In this document: in pieces, positions 21,997 through 32,814 of the stretch | Numbering within the stretch: the stretch's first letter is position 1 | Layout of the letters: each line of letters opens with the position of its first letter | Assembly (NCBI GenBank): GCA_003241385.1 | Contig: QFPO01000002.1 | Location: 186,001-250,000 of the forward strand | DNA from: Rhodanobacter denitrificans | Lineage (GTDB): Bacteria; Pseudomonadota; Gammaproteobacteria; Xanthomonadales; Rhodanobacteraceae | DNA: 64,000 nt | Reading direction: 5' to 3' | Program-made: the position numbers and the translations under genes | Notes under the pieces: model-generated | Databases searched by the model: none | Seen by the model: the letters and a program-made list of their open reading frames with translations, nothing else | Told to the model about the DNA's origin: nothing

Positions 21997-22242
21997 TCAG
22001 GATTCGACAGGATCGCCCGGCGCGCGGTCGCGCAGCGCACGCAGCGCGTCGTCGGGCGAGGCGTAGCCGTCGAGCTTGAAGCGGCCGCGCGCGCGCGAGA
22101 TCGCGTCGTCGACGCTCTTGCGCAGGATGATGCGGCTGCCGTCGAGTTCGACCTTGAGCGTGGTGCCCTTGGTCAGGCCCAGCGCGTCGCGCACGGCCTT
22201 GGGCAGGGTGATCTGGCCGCGCTCGGCCACCGTCGCTTCCAT
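21997..22242 (-). CDS. vapB: AbrB/SpoVT-type antitoxin, VapB family
   Basis: 81-residue antitoxin with an N-terminal swapped-hairpin DNA-binding domain (EATVAERGQITLPKAVRDALGL, TTLKVELDGSRIILRK) and a C-terminal tail expected to wrap VapC. The ATG at 22242 has a strong GAGGAG ribosome-binding sequence about 8 bases upstream. Such antitoxins repress their own operon together with the toxin; an interrupted palindrome just upstream is a candidate operator. Broken or intact status: both genes are complete. Confidence 0.87.
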   Translation of the reverse strand: MEATVAERGQITLPKAVRDALGLTKGTTLKVELDGSRIILRKSVDDAISRARGRFKLDGYASPDDALRALRDRAPGDPVES

Positions 22243-22258
22243 CGCCTGGCTCCTCGAA

Positions 22259-22275
22259 GTATGCATCGATGATAC
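22259..22275. promoter_or_regulatory. Candidate vapBC operator (interrupted palindrome)
   Basis: GTATGCATCGATGATAC contains GTAT..ATAC around CATC/GATG. It lies 17-33 bases before the vapB start, in an unusually AT-rich stretch (with TATAAT on the plus strand at about 22281) for this genome. It is a plausible site for VapB autoregulation, based on position only. Confidence 0.35.
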
Positions 22276-22455
22276 GTACTTTATAATTCATACTCAAGTC
22301 CGCATACTGGCCGCCTCGGACCTCCGTCCGTGGCGAACGCGACGGCTCATCGCGCGCCCACGCCGCACGGCGGATAATCGACCGCATGCCGCGCCGGCAC
22401 ATGCGCGCAACAGCGGGCGTCCGACCGCTCCGCCCCCAGCCAAAGGAACGTTCCA

Positions 22456-25212
<2,757 letters not shown>

Positions 25213-25260
25213 ACGATCGCGCACATGGCCGGTCCGCAGCTTCGCGGGCCGGCCGGCGCA

Positions 25261-25713
25261 CTAGAGCACCTGCCGCCACTGCGCGTTGACGCAGCGCCAC
25301 TGTCCGTCCTCGCGACGCCAGCCGCTGGTGATCGCGTAGACCGCACCGCGATCGGGCAGCCAGCCGCCGGCACCGCCGCTCAAGGTCGCGGTGACCGCGA
25401 CGGTGGCGCGATCGCCCTGGATCTCGATGTCCGGCGCCGCGAGCACGACGTCGATCTGCGCGTGCCTGAGCACCTGCGCGCGCAGCAGATTGTGCAGACC
25501 GGCCCGATCGAGCGTGCCGTCGGCACCGGTGAAGTCCTCGGCGAGGACATCGACGAAATCGCCGGGCCGGCGTTCCTCGACCGCGGTTTCCATCCGCCCG
25601 AGCGCCTCGCGCAGCCGTGTCTCGTCGTCGCTGCGCGAACAGGCCGCAAGCGCGAGCAGCAGCATGACGAGGTAAACCCAGCGCGATGCCCGGCACCACC
25701 CGCGATGTCGCAT
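25261..25713 (-). CDS. Small lipoprotein with NTF2-like (SnoaL) fold
   Basis: 150 residues. The N-terminal signal sequence ends in a lipobox LAAC with Cys25 as the likely acylated residue; Ser-Arg at +2/+3 does not suggest inner-membrane retention. The mature part starts with a helix (ETRLREALGRMETAVEERRPGDFVDVLAEDFTG) and continues with beta strands ending in GQWRCVNAQWRQVL, the usual NTF2-like layout. No catalytic residues can be assigned. It is divergent from rpfB, separated by about 200 bases, so it may share a regulatory region with the DSF genes. Confidence 0.7.
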   Translation of the reverse strand: MRHRGWCRASRWVYLVMLLLALAACSRSDDETRLREALGRMETAVEERRPGDFVDVLAEDFTGADGTLDRAGLHNLLRAQVLRHAQIDVVLAAPDIEIQGDRATVAVTATLSGGAGGWLPDRGAVYAITSGWRREDGQWRCVNAQWRQVL

Positions 25714-25920
25714 CGTCGTCGACCTCGGCCGTAAAGATCGATCAAGGTAAGCGATCTTCGCCGATCGGGCCAGCCTCGCTGCGCTGCCGCTTGCCGCGCG
25801 TTCGACCTCTATGCTGCAATCGTGCGCGACGATGCGATCGCGTATGGTGCGGTCTCCGAACTGGAACGAACCACACCCGCAGCGACGTCCCCTCCCGCGG
25901 AATTCGAGGTCTCTTCATCG

Positions 25921-27606
25921 ATGGTCAACGCTCCCGAGAAGCCCTGGCTGGCCCACTATCCCGAAGGCGTACCGGCCGAGATCGACCCCGACCAGTACAG
26001 CTCGGTCAGCCAGCTGCTCGAGGACAGCTGCCGGCGCTATGCCGCCGATCCGGCGTTCCGCAGCATGGGCAGCGATCTGACCTACGGCGAGCTCGACCGC
26101 CTCAGCGCCGACTTCGCGGCGTATCTGCGCAACGACCTGGGACTGGCGCAGGGCGATCGCGTCGCGATCATGATGCCCAACACACTGCAGTACGCGATCG
26201 CGATCTTCGGCGTGCTGCGCGCCGGCCTCACCGTCGTCAACGTCAATCCGCTGTACACGCCGCGCGAACTCAAGCATCAGCTCACCGACTCGGGCGCGAG
26301 CGCGATCCTCGTGCTCGACAACTTCGCGCACACCGTCGCCGAGGTCATCCGCGCCACGCCGGCCTGCCGCCAGGTCATCACGACCGCACTCGGCGACATG
26401 CTCGCGTTTCCGAAATCGGTGCTGACCAACCTCGTCGTCAAGTACGTCAAGAAGCTGGTGCCGCCCTACGACCTGCCCGGCGCGATCCGCTTCAAGGACG
26501 CGCTGCGCCGCGGCGCAGCGAGCACGCTGGGCCCGGTCCGCATCGAGTCGGACCACATCGCCTTCCTGCAGTACACCGGCGGCACCACCGGCGTCGCCAA
26601 GGGCGCGATGCTGACCCATCGCAACATCGTCGCGAACATGCTGCAGGCCTACAGCTGGATCAGCACGCGTCTGCGCGAAGGCGAAGAGGTCATCATCACG
26701 GCGCTGCCGCTGTACCACATCTTCGCGCTGACCGCGAACTATCTGGTCTTCGTCAAGATGGGCGGCCTCAACTACCTCATCACCAATCCGCGCGACATGC
26801 CGGGCTTCGTGAAGGAAATCCGCAACCTGCGCTTCACCGCGTTCACCGGCGTCAACACGCTGTTCAACGGCCTGCTCAACACGCCCGGATTCGATCAGGT
26901 CGACTTCTCGAACCTGCGCATGACGCTCGGCGGCGGCATGGCCGTGCAGAAGGCGGTCGCCGAGCGCTGGAAGCAGGTCACCGGCGTGACCCTGGTCGAG
27001 GCCTACGGCCTGACCGAGACCTCGCCCGCGGCCTGCATGAATCCGATCGACCTCAAGGACTACAACGGATCGATCGGCCTGCCGGTTCCGTCGACCGACG
27101 CCTCGATCCAGGACGACGACGGACGCCATCTGCCGGTCGGCGAGACCGGCGAGCTGTGCATCCGCGGACCGCAGGTCATGAAGGGCTACTGGAACCGCCC
27201 CGACGAGACCGACAAGGTGCTCGCCGCCGACGGCTGGCTGCGCACCGGCGACATCGCGCGCATGGACGAGAACGGCTTCTTCTACATCGTCGACCGCAAG
27301 AAGGACATGATTCTCGTTTCGGGTTTCAACGTGTATCCGAACGAGGTCGAGGACGTCGTCGCGCAGCATCCGGGTGTGCTCGAAGTCGCCGCGGTCGGCA
27401 TTCCCGACGAAAAATCCGGCGAGGCGGTCAAGCTGGTCGTGGTCAAGAAGGATCCGTCGCTGACCGAGGCGCAGCTGCGCGAGTTCTGCCACGCCAATCT
27501 GACCGGCTACAAGCGTCCGCGCAGCATCGAGTTCCGCACCAGTCTGCCCAAGACCAACGTCGGCAAGATCCTGCGTCGGGAACTGCGCGACAGCGCGGCA
27601 TCCTGA
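25921..27606 (+). CDS. rpfB: Long-chain fatty acyl-CoA ligase RpfB (FadD-like)
   Basis: ATP-dependent fatty acyl-CoA synthetase. In Xanthomonas RpfB is FadD-like and affects processing and turnover of DSF fatty acids. 561 residues, the same length as E. coli FadD. The AMP-binding signature YTGGTTGVAKGAM is near residue 218, YGLTETSP near 362, GWLRTGDIA follows, and the catalytic lysine is in PKTNVGKILRREL near 548. I chose the ATG at 25921 (MVNAPEKPWLAHYPEGVP), as in relatives; a GTG at 25822 would add 33 unmatched residues. It lies upstream of a hot-dog gene and rpfF, all in one direction. Confidence 0.92.
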   Translation: MVNAPEKPWLAHYPEGVPAEIDPDQYSSVSQLLEDSCRRYAADPAFRSMGSDLTYGELDRLSADFAAYLRNDLGLAQGDRVAIMMPNTLQYAIAIFGVLRAGLTVVNVNPLYTPRELKHQLTDSGASAILVLDNFAHTVAEVIRATPACRQVITTALGDMLAFPKSVLTNLVVKYVKKLVPPYDLPGAIRFKDALRRGAASTLGPVRIESDHIAFLQYTGGTTGVAKGAMLTHRNIVANMLQAYSWISTRLREGEEVIITALPLYHIFALTANYLVFVKMGGLNYLITNPRDMPGFVKEIRNLRFTAFTGVNTLFNGLLNTPGFDQVDFSNLRMTLGGGMAVQKAVAERWKQVTGVTLVEAYGLTETSPAACMNPIDLKDYNGSIGLPVPSTDASIQDDDGRHLPVGETGELCIRGPQVMKGYWNRPDETDKVLAADGWLRTGDIARMDENGFFYIVDRKKDMILVSGFNVYPNEVEDVVAQHPGVLEVAAVGIPDEKSGEAVKLVVVKKDPSLTEAQLREFCHANLTGYKRPRSIEFRTSLPKTNVGKILRRELRDSAAS

Positions 27607-27712
27607 ACGCGGCTTCTGCTACTCTTCGCGGCCGAGATGCGTCGCCCGACGCATCGGCCCGGCGCTCGCCGGGCGTAACGTCGAGACCGACCCGGTCCGT
27701 GCCCGCTTTGCC

Positions 27713-28147
27713 ATGCCAGAACCCGACTCGACCTCGCTGATCGACATCGACGCCACCTTCCTGCCGATCGACCAGATGCGCCAGATCTCGCGCATCACGC
27801 GACTGGACGGCGCCCACATCGAAGGCGACGTCGATCTCGGCGACACGCACTGGGTCTATCGTCAGCACTTCCCGAACGATCCGATCTTTCCGGGCACGCT
27901 GATCATCGAGGCGGCCGGACAGCTGACCGCATTGTGGGCCTGGTCGACCGGCCAGCGCGGCCGGCCGCGCCTGGTCCGCGCCAACGCCGAATTCCTGCTA
28001 CCGGTCGAGCGCGACGTGCCGGTGCTGAAGCTCGAGGCGAGCGTCAGGCGCAAGCGCAACATCCAGTTCGCGCACGTGCACGTCCATGCCGATGCGCGGC
28101 GCGTGGCGACGATCGATACCGTGCTCGCGGTATTGCCGCCGGCCTGA
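27713..28147 (+). CDS. FabZ-like hot-dog fold dehydratase between rpfB and rpfF
   Basis: 144 residues. The core HFPNDPIFPGTLIIEAAGQL closely follows the FabZ/FabA active-site helix signature. His52 and Glu66 occupy the catalytic positions with the same 14-residue spacing as E. coli FabZ. That enzyme dehydrates beta-hydroxyacyl-ACP. The strands after it (RPRLVRANAEFLLPVERDVPVLKLEASVRRK) fit the FabZ sheet. A housekeeping fabZ normally lies in the lpxD-fabZ-lpxA cluster, so this is probably a paralogue. Its place between the acyl-CoA ligase and DSF synthase suggests a role in supplying or removing hydroxyacyl/enoyl substrates; that is inference. Confidence 0.8.
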   Translation: MPEPDSTSLIDIDATFLPIDQMRQISRITRLDGAHIEGDVDLGDTHWVYRQHFPNDPIFPGTLIIEAAGQLTALWAWSTGQRGRPRLVRANAEFLLPVERDVPVLKLEASVRRKRNIQFAHVHVHADARRVATIDTVLAVLPPA

Positions 28148-28364
28148 CGGAATCGCGCCGAGCGGCCGGCGAAACGATCTTTCCGGAGCATTATCAGCAC
28201 TTAATGGATTGATTTCCTTGCGTATATTTTGCGCACTCCGTCAGTATTCAAAGACTTGACAGCGGGCTAAACTGCCTTCGATCGCTTGTGCAAACCAGCG
28301 CAAACGCCTGCCCACGCTTGAATCGCGATCCGACAAGCGCTCCTACCCCGAAGGTATAAAACCC
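28148..28364 (+). promoter_or_regulatory. rpfF upstream region with -35-like TTGACA
   Basis: This 217-base gap is among the most AT-rich in the window. It contains TATATT (28223-28228), a perfect TTGACA (28256-28261) and GAAGG about 12 bases before the rpfF ATG. No good -10 lies 17 bases after TTGACA, so the exact start is unresolved. It likely carries a dedicated rpfF promoter in addition to read-through from rpfB. Confidence 0.4.
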
Positions 28365-29291
28365 ATGAATACGACCGACACGACGCGCAATACCGATGCC
28401 TATCAGCTGCTCCGCACCCAACAGGACGAGGGCACCAACACCTCGTGGTTCTTCATGCACAAGCATCAGCCCCAGCACGAGATGGGCTACCGGGCGTGCT
28501 TCTCCGTGCAGTTGCTCAAGGAATTGCATCTGTACCTGCGCAAGAGCGTGGAGCGCTCGACCCTGATCGGCGGCGACGTCGACGGCAAGCTCGCCCATCT
28601 GGTGCTCGGCTCCGACGCCGACGTATTCAACCTCGGCGGCGATCTGGAGCTGTTCGGCCGTCTGATCCGCGAGCGCAATCGCGACCATCTGCTGGCCTAT
28701 GCGCGCCTATGCGTCGAGGGCGTGCACGGCGTCTACGCCGCGGCCGCGACCAACAAGATCCATTCGATCGCGCTGGTGCAGGGCGATGCGCTCGGCGGCG
28801 GTCTTGAACTCGCGCTCGCCTGCCAGACGATCGTCGCCGAGAGCGGCGTCGGCATGGGCTTCCCGGAAGTGCTGTTCGACCTGTTCCCGGGCATGGGCGC
28901 CTACTCGTTCCTGCGCCAGCGCATCAGCGCCAAGCTGGCCGAGGAGATGATCCTCAGCGGCAACGTCTATTCCAGCGACGAACTGCACCAGATGGGCGTC
29001 GTCGACGTGCTGGTTCCGAAGGGCGAAGGCGTGCAGGCCGTCAACGAGCTGATCCGCCGCAATCAGCGCATTCCGCATGCACGCGTCGCGATGAATCGCG
29101 TCCGCCAGACCTGCAATCCGGTCACGCTGGACGAACTGATGCGCGTGACCGAGATCTGGGTCGACACCGCGATCCAGCTCGGCGACAAGTCGCTGCGGAC
29201 GATGGAGCGTCTGGTGCGCGTACAGCAGCGCCGGCCGCAGGCCGCCGCCGAACGCGTCGAGCCGGCACGCCCCGCGCTGCAGGCGGTCTGA
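28365..29291 (+). CDS. rpfF: DSF synthase RpfF (crotonase family)
   Basis: Bifunctional crotonase-fold enzyme that dehydrates 3-hydroxyacyl-ACP and releases the cis-2-unsaturated fatty acid DSF. 308 residues. The two catalytic glutamates correspond to Glu148 in LGGGLELALACQ and Glu168 in GFPEVLFDLFPG. Their 20-residue spacing equals that of the known pair (141/161) in Xanthomonas RpfF. The oxyanion and substrate-cap regions HSIALVQGDALGG and MGAYSFLRQRIS are conserved. It converges on rpfC, whose product in Xanthomonas also restrains RpfF by direct binding. Confidence 0.96.
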   Translation: MNTTDTTRNTDAYQLLRTQQDEGTNTSWFFMHKHQPQHEMGYRACFSVQLLKELHLYLRKSVERSTLIGGDVDGKLAHLVLGSDADVFNLGGDLELFGRLIRERNRDHLLAYARLCVEGVHGVYAAAATNKIHSIALVQGDALGGGLELALACQTIVAESGVGMGFPEVLFDLFPGMGAYSFLRQRISAKLAEEMILSGNVYSSDELHQMGVVDVLVPKGEGVQAVNELIRRNQRIPHARVAMNRVRQTCNPVTLDELMRVTEIWVDTAIQLGDKSLRTMERLVRVQQRRPQAAAERVEPARPALQAV

Positions 29292-29306
29292 TCGAGGCGA
29301 ACGAGC

Positions 29307-29332
29307 CGGCTCCCGGTCTGCGCCGGGAGCCG
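29307..29332. terminator. Hairpin between convergent rpfF and rpfC
   Basis: CGGCTCCCGG (29307-29316) pairs perfectly with CCGGGAGCCG (29323-29332) around a 6-base loop. It fills most of the 42-base gap between the two stop codons. There is no T-run on either side, so it is a probable but not classical bidirectional terminator. Confidence 0.55.
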
Positions 29333-29333
29333 C

Positions 29334-31517
29334 TCACGGAAACGCCGGATCGGGCGTGGCCCGTGCCGGATTGGCCGGGCCGCGCTCCTGCAGGATCGTC
29401 TTGAACGCGTTCTGCGCCTGATCGAGCTGGCGACGGATGCCCTGATTGCGCATCTTCCACTCGCGCGCGAGCTGCCAGTTGGCCAGCCGCATGCTGTCCG
29501 ACGCGGCCTGCGCCAGACGCATCGCCCCGACGTTGCCGGCCACGCCCTTCAACGCGTGGCACACGTCGCGGTACTCGTCCCATTGCGACTCCTCGGCCAG
29601 CGCGTCGAGCTGCCCGATGCACTTGAGCGCGTCCTGCATGCACTCCTCGACGAACAGGCTGACGAAGCCGGAGCCGAGGTGGAGCTCCTCCAGGTCGTTG
29701 AGCACCTCGCGCGAGACGGTCTCGTCGGTCGCCGGTGGCGCCGCGCCGACCGCCTTGGGCGCGTCTTCGGGCTTGGCCCCGGACGCGATCTCGGCCAGTA
29801 CATCGAGCAGGCGCGACACCACGACCGGCTTGGCGAGGAAGACATGCGCGCCGGCGCTCTCGGTTTCGGCGATCGTCCGCGCGGTCACGTCGGCGCTGAG
29901 TACGATGAACGGAATCTGCTGCCGCCCGGCATGCATGACGCGCGACTGGCGAATCACGTCGATGCCGCTGACGCCGGGCATGTGCAGGTCGATGATGACC
30001 GCGTCGTAGACGGTCGTCTCGATCGCGTCGAGCACGGCCTCGCCGTTGTCGACCGCGTGGATCTGGTGACCGGCCTTCTCGAGCAGCTTGCGCAGTACCG
30101 ACACGTTGGCCGGCTGGTCGTCGGCGATCAGCAGGCGCATCGAGCGCGCGCGTGCGCGATGGCGCACGAACGGATCGTCGAACGAGATCACGTTGGTCGC
30201 GGCCGCCGCCGGCACCGGTGCCGCCGGGTCCGCCTGCGCCGGCAAACGGAACGGAATCTCGACCCAGAACACCGAACCGCGGCCGGCCTCGCTGCTGAAG
30301 CCGATCGTGCCGCCCATCTGCTCGGTCATCGCCTTGGCGATCGTGGTGCCCAGGCCGGTGCCGCCGAACCGGCGCGCGTGTCCGCTCTCGGCCTGTTCGA
30401 ACGCCTGGAAGATTCGCGCCTGCGCCTCCTCGGCGATACCGATGCCGGTATCGCGCACCTCGAAGCGCACGACCACCGCACTGCCCTGCTCGCGGACGCG
30501 GCTGACCTGGAGGTCGATGCGCCCGTCGTCGGTGAACTTGACCGCGTTGGACACCAGATTGATCAGTACCTGGCGCAGATGGCCCGGGTCGCCGTGCACG
30601 GCGGACGGCACGTCGCCGGCGACCGCCAGTTCGAACTGCAAGCCCTTGTTGGCGGCCAGCGGCTGCATCATCAGCTGCACGCTGTGCAGCACGTCGTCGA
30701 CCTGGAAGTCGGCCGCGTTGTACTTGAGCTTGCCGGCCTCGATCGCCGAGATGTCGAGCACGTCCTCGACCAGGGTCAGCAGCGATCGCGCCGAGGCCTG
30801 CAGCACGTCGGCGTACTCGCGCTGCTCGCCGGTCAGCCGCGTCGTCAGCAGCAAGTCGGACATGCCGACGATGCCGTTCAGCGGCGTCCGGAACTCGTGG
30901 CTCATATTGGCCAGGAAGCTGCTCTTGGCCTCGTTCGCACGGCGCGCCTCCTCGGTCGCGCGCGTCAGCGCGCGCAGCAGCGAGGTCAGATAGGCCGGGA
31001 TCGCGATCAGGCCGATCAGCAGGCCCCAGGCCAGGATGTTGTTGGCCTGCCAGAACGGCGTGGTCAGGATCACCGCGAGGAACGAGACCGCGCCCATCGC
31101 GACCGAGATCAGCAGGAACCAGGGACCGTAGCGCAGACCGTTGCCGATCGTGACCCACATGTTGAGCACGTACAGCAGCGAGAGCTGCGTGCCCATGATG
31201 TGCATGTTGGCGCCGATGACGCTGTAGTCGACCAGCATGCCGATGACGCGGCGCACGTTGGACCGCGCCGGCCGGAACACGATGTGGGCGAGGATCAGGA
31301 TCGACGCCAGCACATCGAGCACGCCGATCAGCATGACCGCCTTGAGCGCCGGGTCGCCGTAGCCGGACACGGCGCCCACGCCGAACAGATACATCATGCA
31401 CAGCGCGACGATCGAGACGCGGACCAGGGCCTGGCCGTGCTCGCTGTCGGGACGGTTGGACAGACGCTCCTTGACGATTTCCAGCACTGACTGCATGAGT
31501 TCGCTCTGCCCGATCAT
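29334..31517 (-). CDS. rpfC: DSF sensor hybrid histidine kinase RpfC
   Basis: Membrane sensor of the DSF signal. 727 residues. About five transmembrane helices lie between residues 30 and 185. A HisKA domain follows with the phospho-His207 in FLANMSHEFRTPLNG, then HATPase_c (GTGLGTTIAKAMTEQMGG), a receiver domain (VYDAVIIDLHMPGVSG) and a C-terminal HPt domain with His654 in VCHALKGVAGNVGAMRL. This is the exact RpfC architecture. An alternative start at 31496 (MQSVLEIVKERLSNRPDSEH) matches Xanthomonas RpfC N-termini better; neither start has a clear ribosome-binding site. It follows rpfG on the same strand after 78 bases. Confidence 0.95.
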   Translation of the reverse strand: MIGQSELMQSVLEIVKERLSNRPDSEHGQALVRVSIVALCMMYLFGVGAVSGYGDPALKAVMLIGVLDVLASILILAHIVFRPARSNVRRVIGMLVDYSVIGANMHIMGTQLSLLYVLNMWVTIGNGLRYGPWFLLISVAMGAVSFLAVILTTPFWQANNILAWGLLIGLIAIPAYLTSLLRALTRATEEARRANEAKSSFLANMSHEFRTPLNGIVGMSDLLLTTRLTGEQREYADVLQASARSLLTLVEDVLDISAIEAGKLKYNAADFQVDDVLHSVQLMMQPLAANKGLQFELAVAGDVPSAVHGDPGHLRQVLINLVSNAVKFTDDGRIDLQVSRVREQGSAVVVRFEVRDTGIGIAEEAQARIFQAFEQAESGHARRFGGTGLGTTIAKAMTEQMGGTIGFSSEAGRGSVFWVEIPFRLPAQADPAAPVPAAAATNVISFDDPFVRHRARARSMRLLIADDQPANVSVLRKLLEKAGHQIHAVDNGEAVLDAIETTVYDAVIIDLHMPGVSGIDVIRQSRVMHAGRQQIPFIVLSADVTARTIAETESAGAHVFLAKPVVVSRLLDVLAEIASGAKPEDAPKAVGAAPPATDETVSREVLNDLEELHLGSGFVSLFVEECMQDALKCIGQLDALAEESQWDEYRDVCHALKGVAGNVGAMRLAQAASDSMRLANWQLAREWKMRNQGIRRQLDQAQNAFKTILQERGPANPARATPDPAFP

Positions 31518-31595
31518 CCAAGAGCCAGACGCTCTTCGTCCCGCGGCCCGCGATCGTCCGGCCGGCTCAGACCGGCGGCGGACCGGCCGTTCCGG

Positions 31596-32648
31596 TCAAA
31601 GTCCCAGCCCGTGCGGCGCCAGCTTGGACTGCTGTATGTCGACGATCCGCGAACGATGGGCCAACAGGACGTCCACACAGGAAGGATCAAAAAGCGTGCC
31701 ACGATGGGCCTTGATATAGTCGAACGCTTCATCGGACGACCAGGCCGCCTTGTACGGCCGCTCCGAAGTCAGGGCGTCGTAGACGTCGGCCAGCGCGACG
31801 ATGCGCGCCGGCAGCGGAATCGCCTCGCCCTTCAGGCCGTCCGGATAGCCGCTGCCGTCCCAGCGTTCGTGGTGCCGCAGTGCGATCAGTGCGCCCATCT
31901 GGACGAAGCGGCTCTGGCTGTCCTTGAGGATCTCGTAGCCGATCAGCGGATGCTTGCGCATGACCGCCATCTCCTCCTCCGTGAGGCTGCCGCGCTTGAG
32001 CAGGATCGCGTCGGGCACGCCGATCTTGCCGATGTCGTGCAGCGGCGCCGCCAGCGTCAGGATCCGTGCGTCCTCCTCGGGCATGCCGAGCTCCTCGGCC
32101 AGCAGCTCCGAGTAGTGCGCCATGCGCAGCAGATGGATGCCGGTGCCGAAGTCGCGGTACTCGATCGCCTTGGCGAGCCGGAACAGCGTCTCGCGCTCGC
32201 GCTGCTCGACTTCGCTCAGGCTTTGCAGCACGCGCTGCTCGAGCGAGCGAGCGCGTTCCTTGACCGATTCGCCCTGACGGCGCAGCTGCAGCAGGTTCTT
32301 GCAGCGCGAGCGCAGCTCGCGCGGCCGGATCGGCTTGACCATGAAGTCGATCACGCCGGCGTCGAGCGCGGCCTGGCGGATCGGTTCGTCGCCGACCACG
32401 CTGATCAGCACGATCGGCACGTCGCGGCGCGCCATCGGACGGCGGAACCGGCGCGCGAACTCCAGGCCGTCCATCTCCGGCATGCGATAGTCGAGCAGCA
32501 GCAGGTCCGCCGGGTTGGCGTCCGACCAGCGCAGCGCGTCGACCGGACTGCCGAAATCCGACACCCGGATGCCCGGCCCGATCGCCTCGACCACGTGCCG
32601 GAGCATCGTGCGAGCCGATGGCTGGTCGTCAACTATCAGTACATTCAC
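31596..32648 (-). CDS. rpfG: Response regulator RpfG with HD-GYP c-di-GMP phosphodiesterase domain
   Basis: Cytosolic partner of RpfC. On phosphorylation it hydrolyses cyclic di-GMP and so links DSF to virulence-type outputs in Xanthomonas. 350 residues. The receiver domain has Asp53 in LLLLDYRMPEMDG. The HD-GYP domain has His204-Asp205 in LHDIGKIGVPD, then RHHERWDGSGYPDGL with the GYP at 267-269. All metal-ligand motifs look intact. The rpfH gene found between rpfG and rpfC in some Xanthomonas is absent here. Confidence 0.95.
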   Translation of the reverse strand: MNVLIVDDQPSARTMLRHVVEAIGPGIRVSDFGSPVDALRWSDANPADLLLLDYRMPEMDGLEFARRFRRPMARRDVPIVLISVVGDEPIRQAALDAGVIDFMVKPIRPRELRSRCKNLLQLRRQGESVKERARSLEQRVLQSLSEVEQRERETLFRLAKAIEYRDFGTGIHLLRMAHYSELLAEELGMPEEDARILTLAAPLHDIGKIGVPDAILLKRGSLTEEEMAVMRKHPLIGYEILKDSQSRFVQMGALIALRHHERWDGSGYPDGLKGEAIPLPARIVALADVYDALTSERPYKAAWSSDEAFDYIKAHRGTLFDPSCVDVLLAHRSRIVDIQQSKLAPHGLGL

Positions 32649-32814
32649 TCGAGCTCTCCGCGACCTCCAGCGACCCCGGGCCGGCGGACGCCACCCCCGA
32701 TGGACATCGCCCGCCTCGGGACGACGACCGTTCCGGCATCCCGCCGTACGAGGCGATCGAGGCTAGCATAGGTCGATCCCGACACGAAATGCGTCCATAC
32801 CACTGCGTATGGTA

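Noticed and set aside
31518..31595. A possible rpfH gene between rpfG and rpfC
   Set aside because: Only 78 bases lie between the two genes, too few for the membrane protein RpfH.
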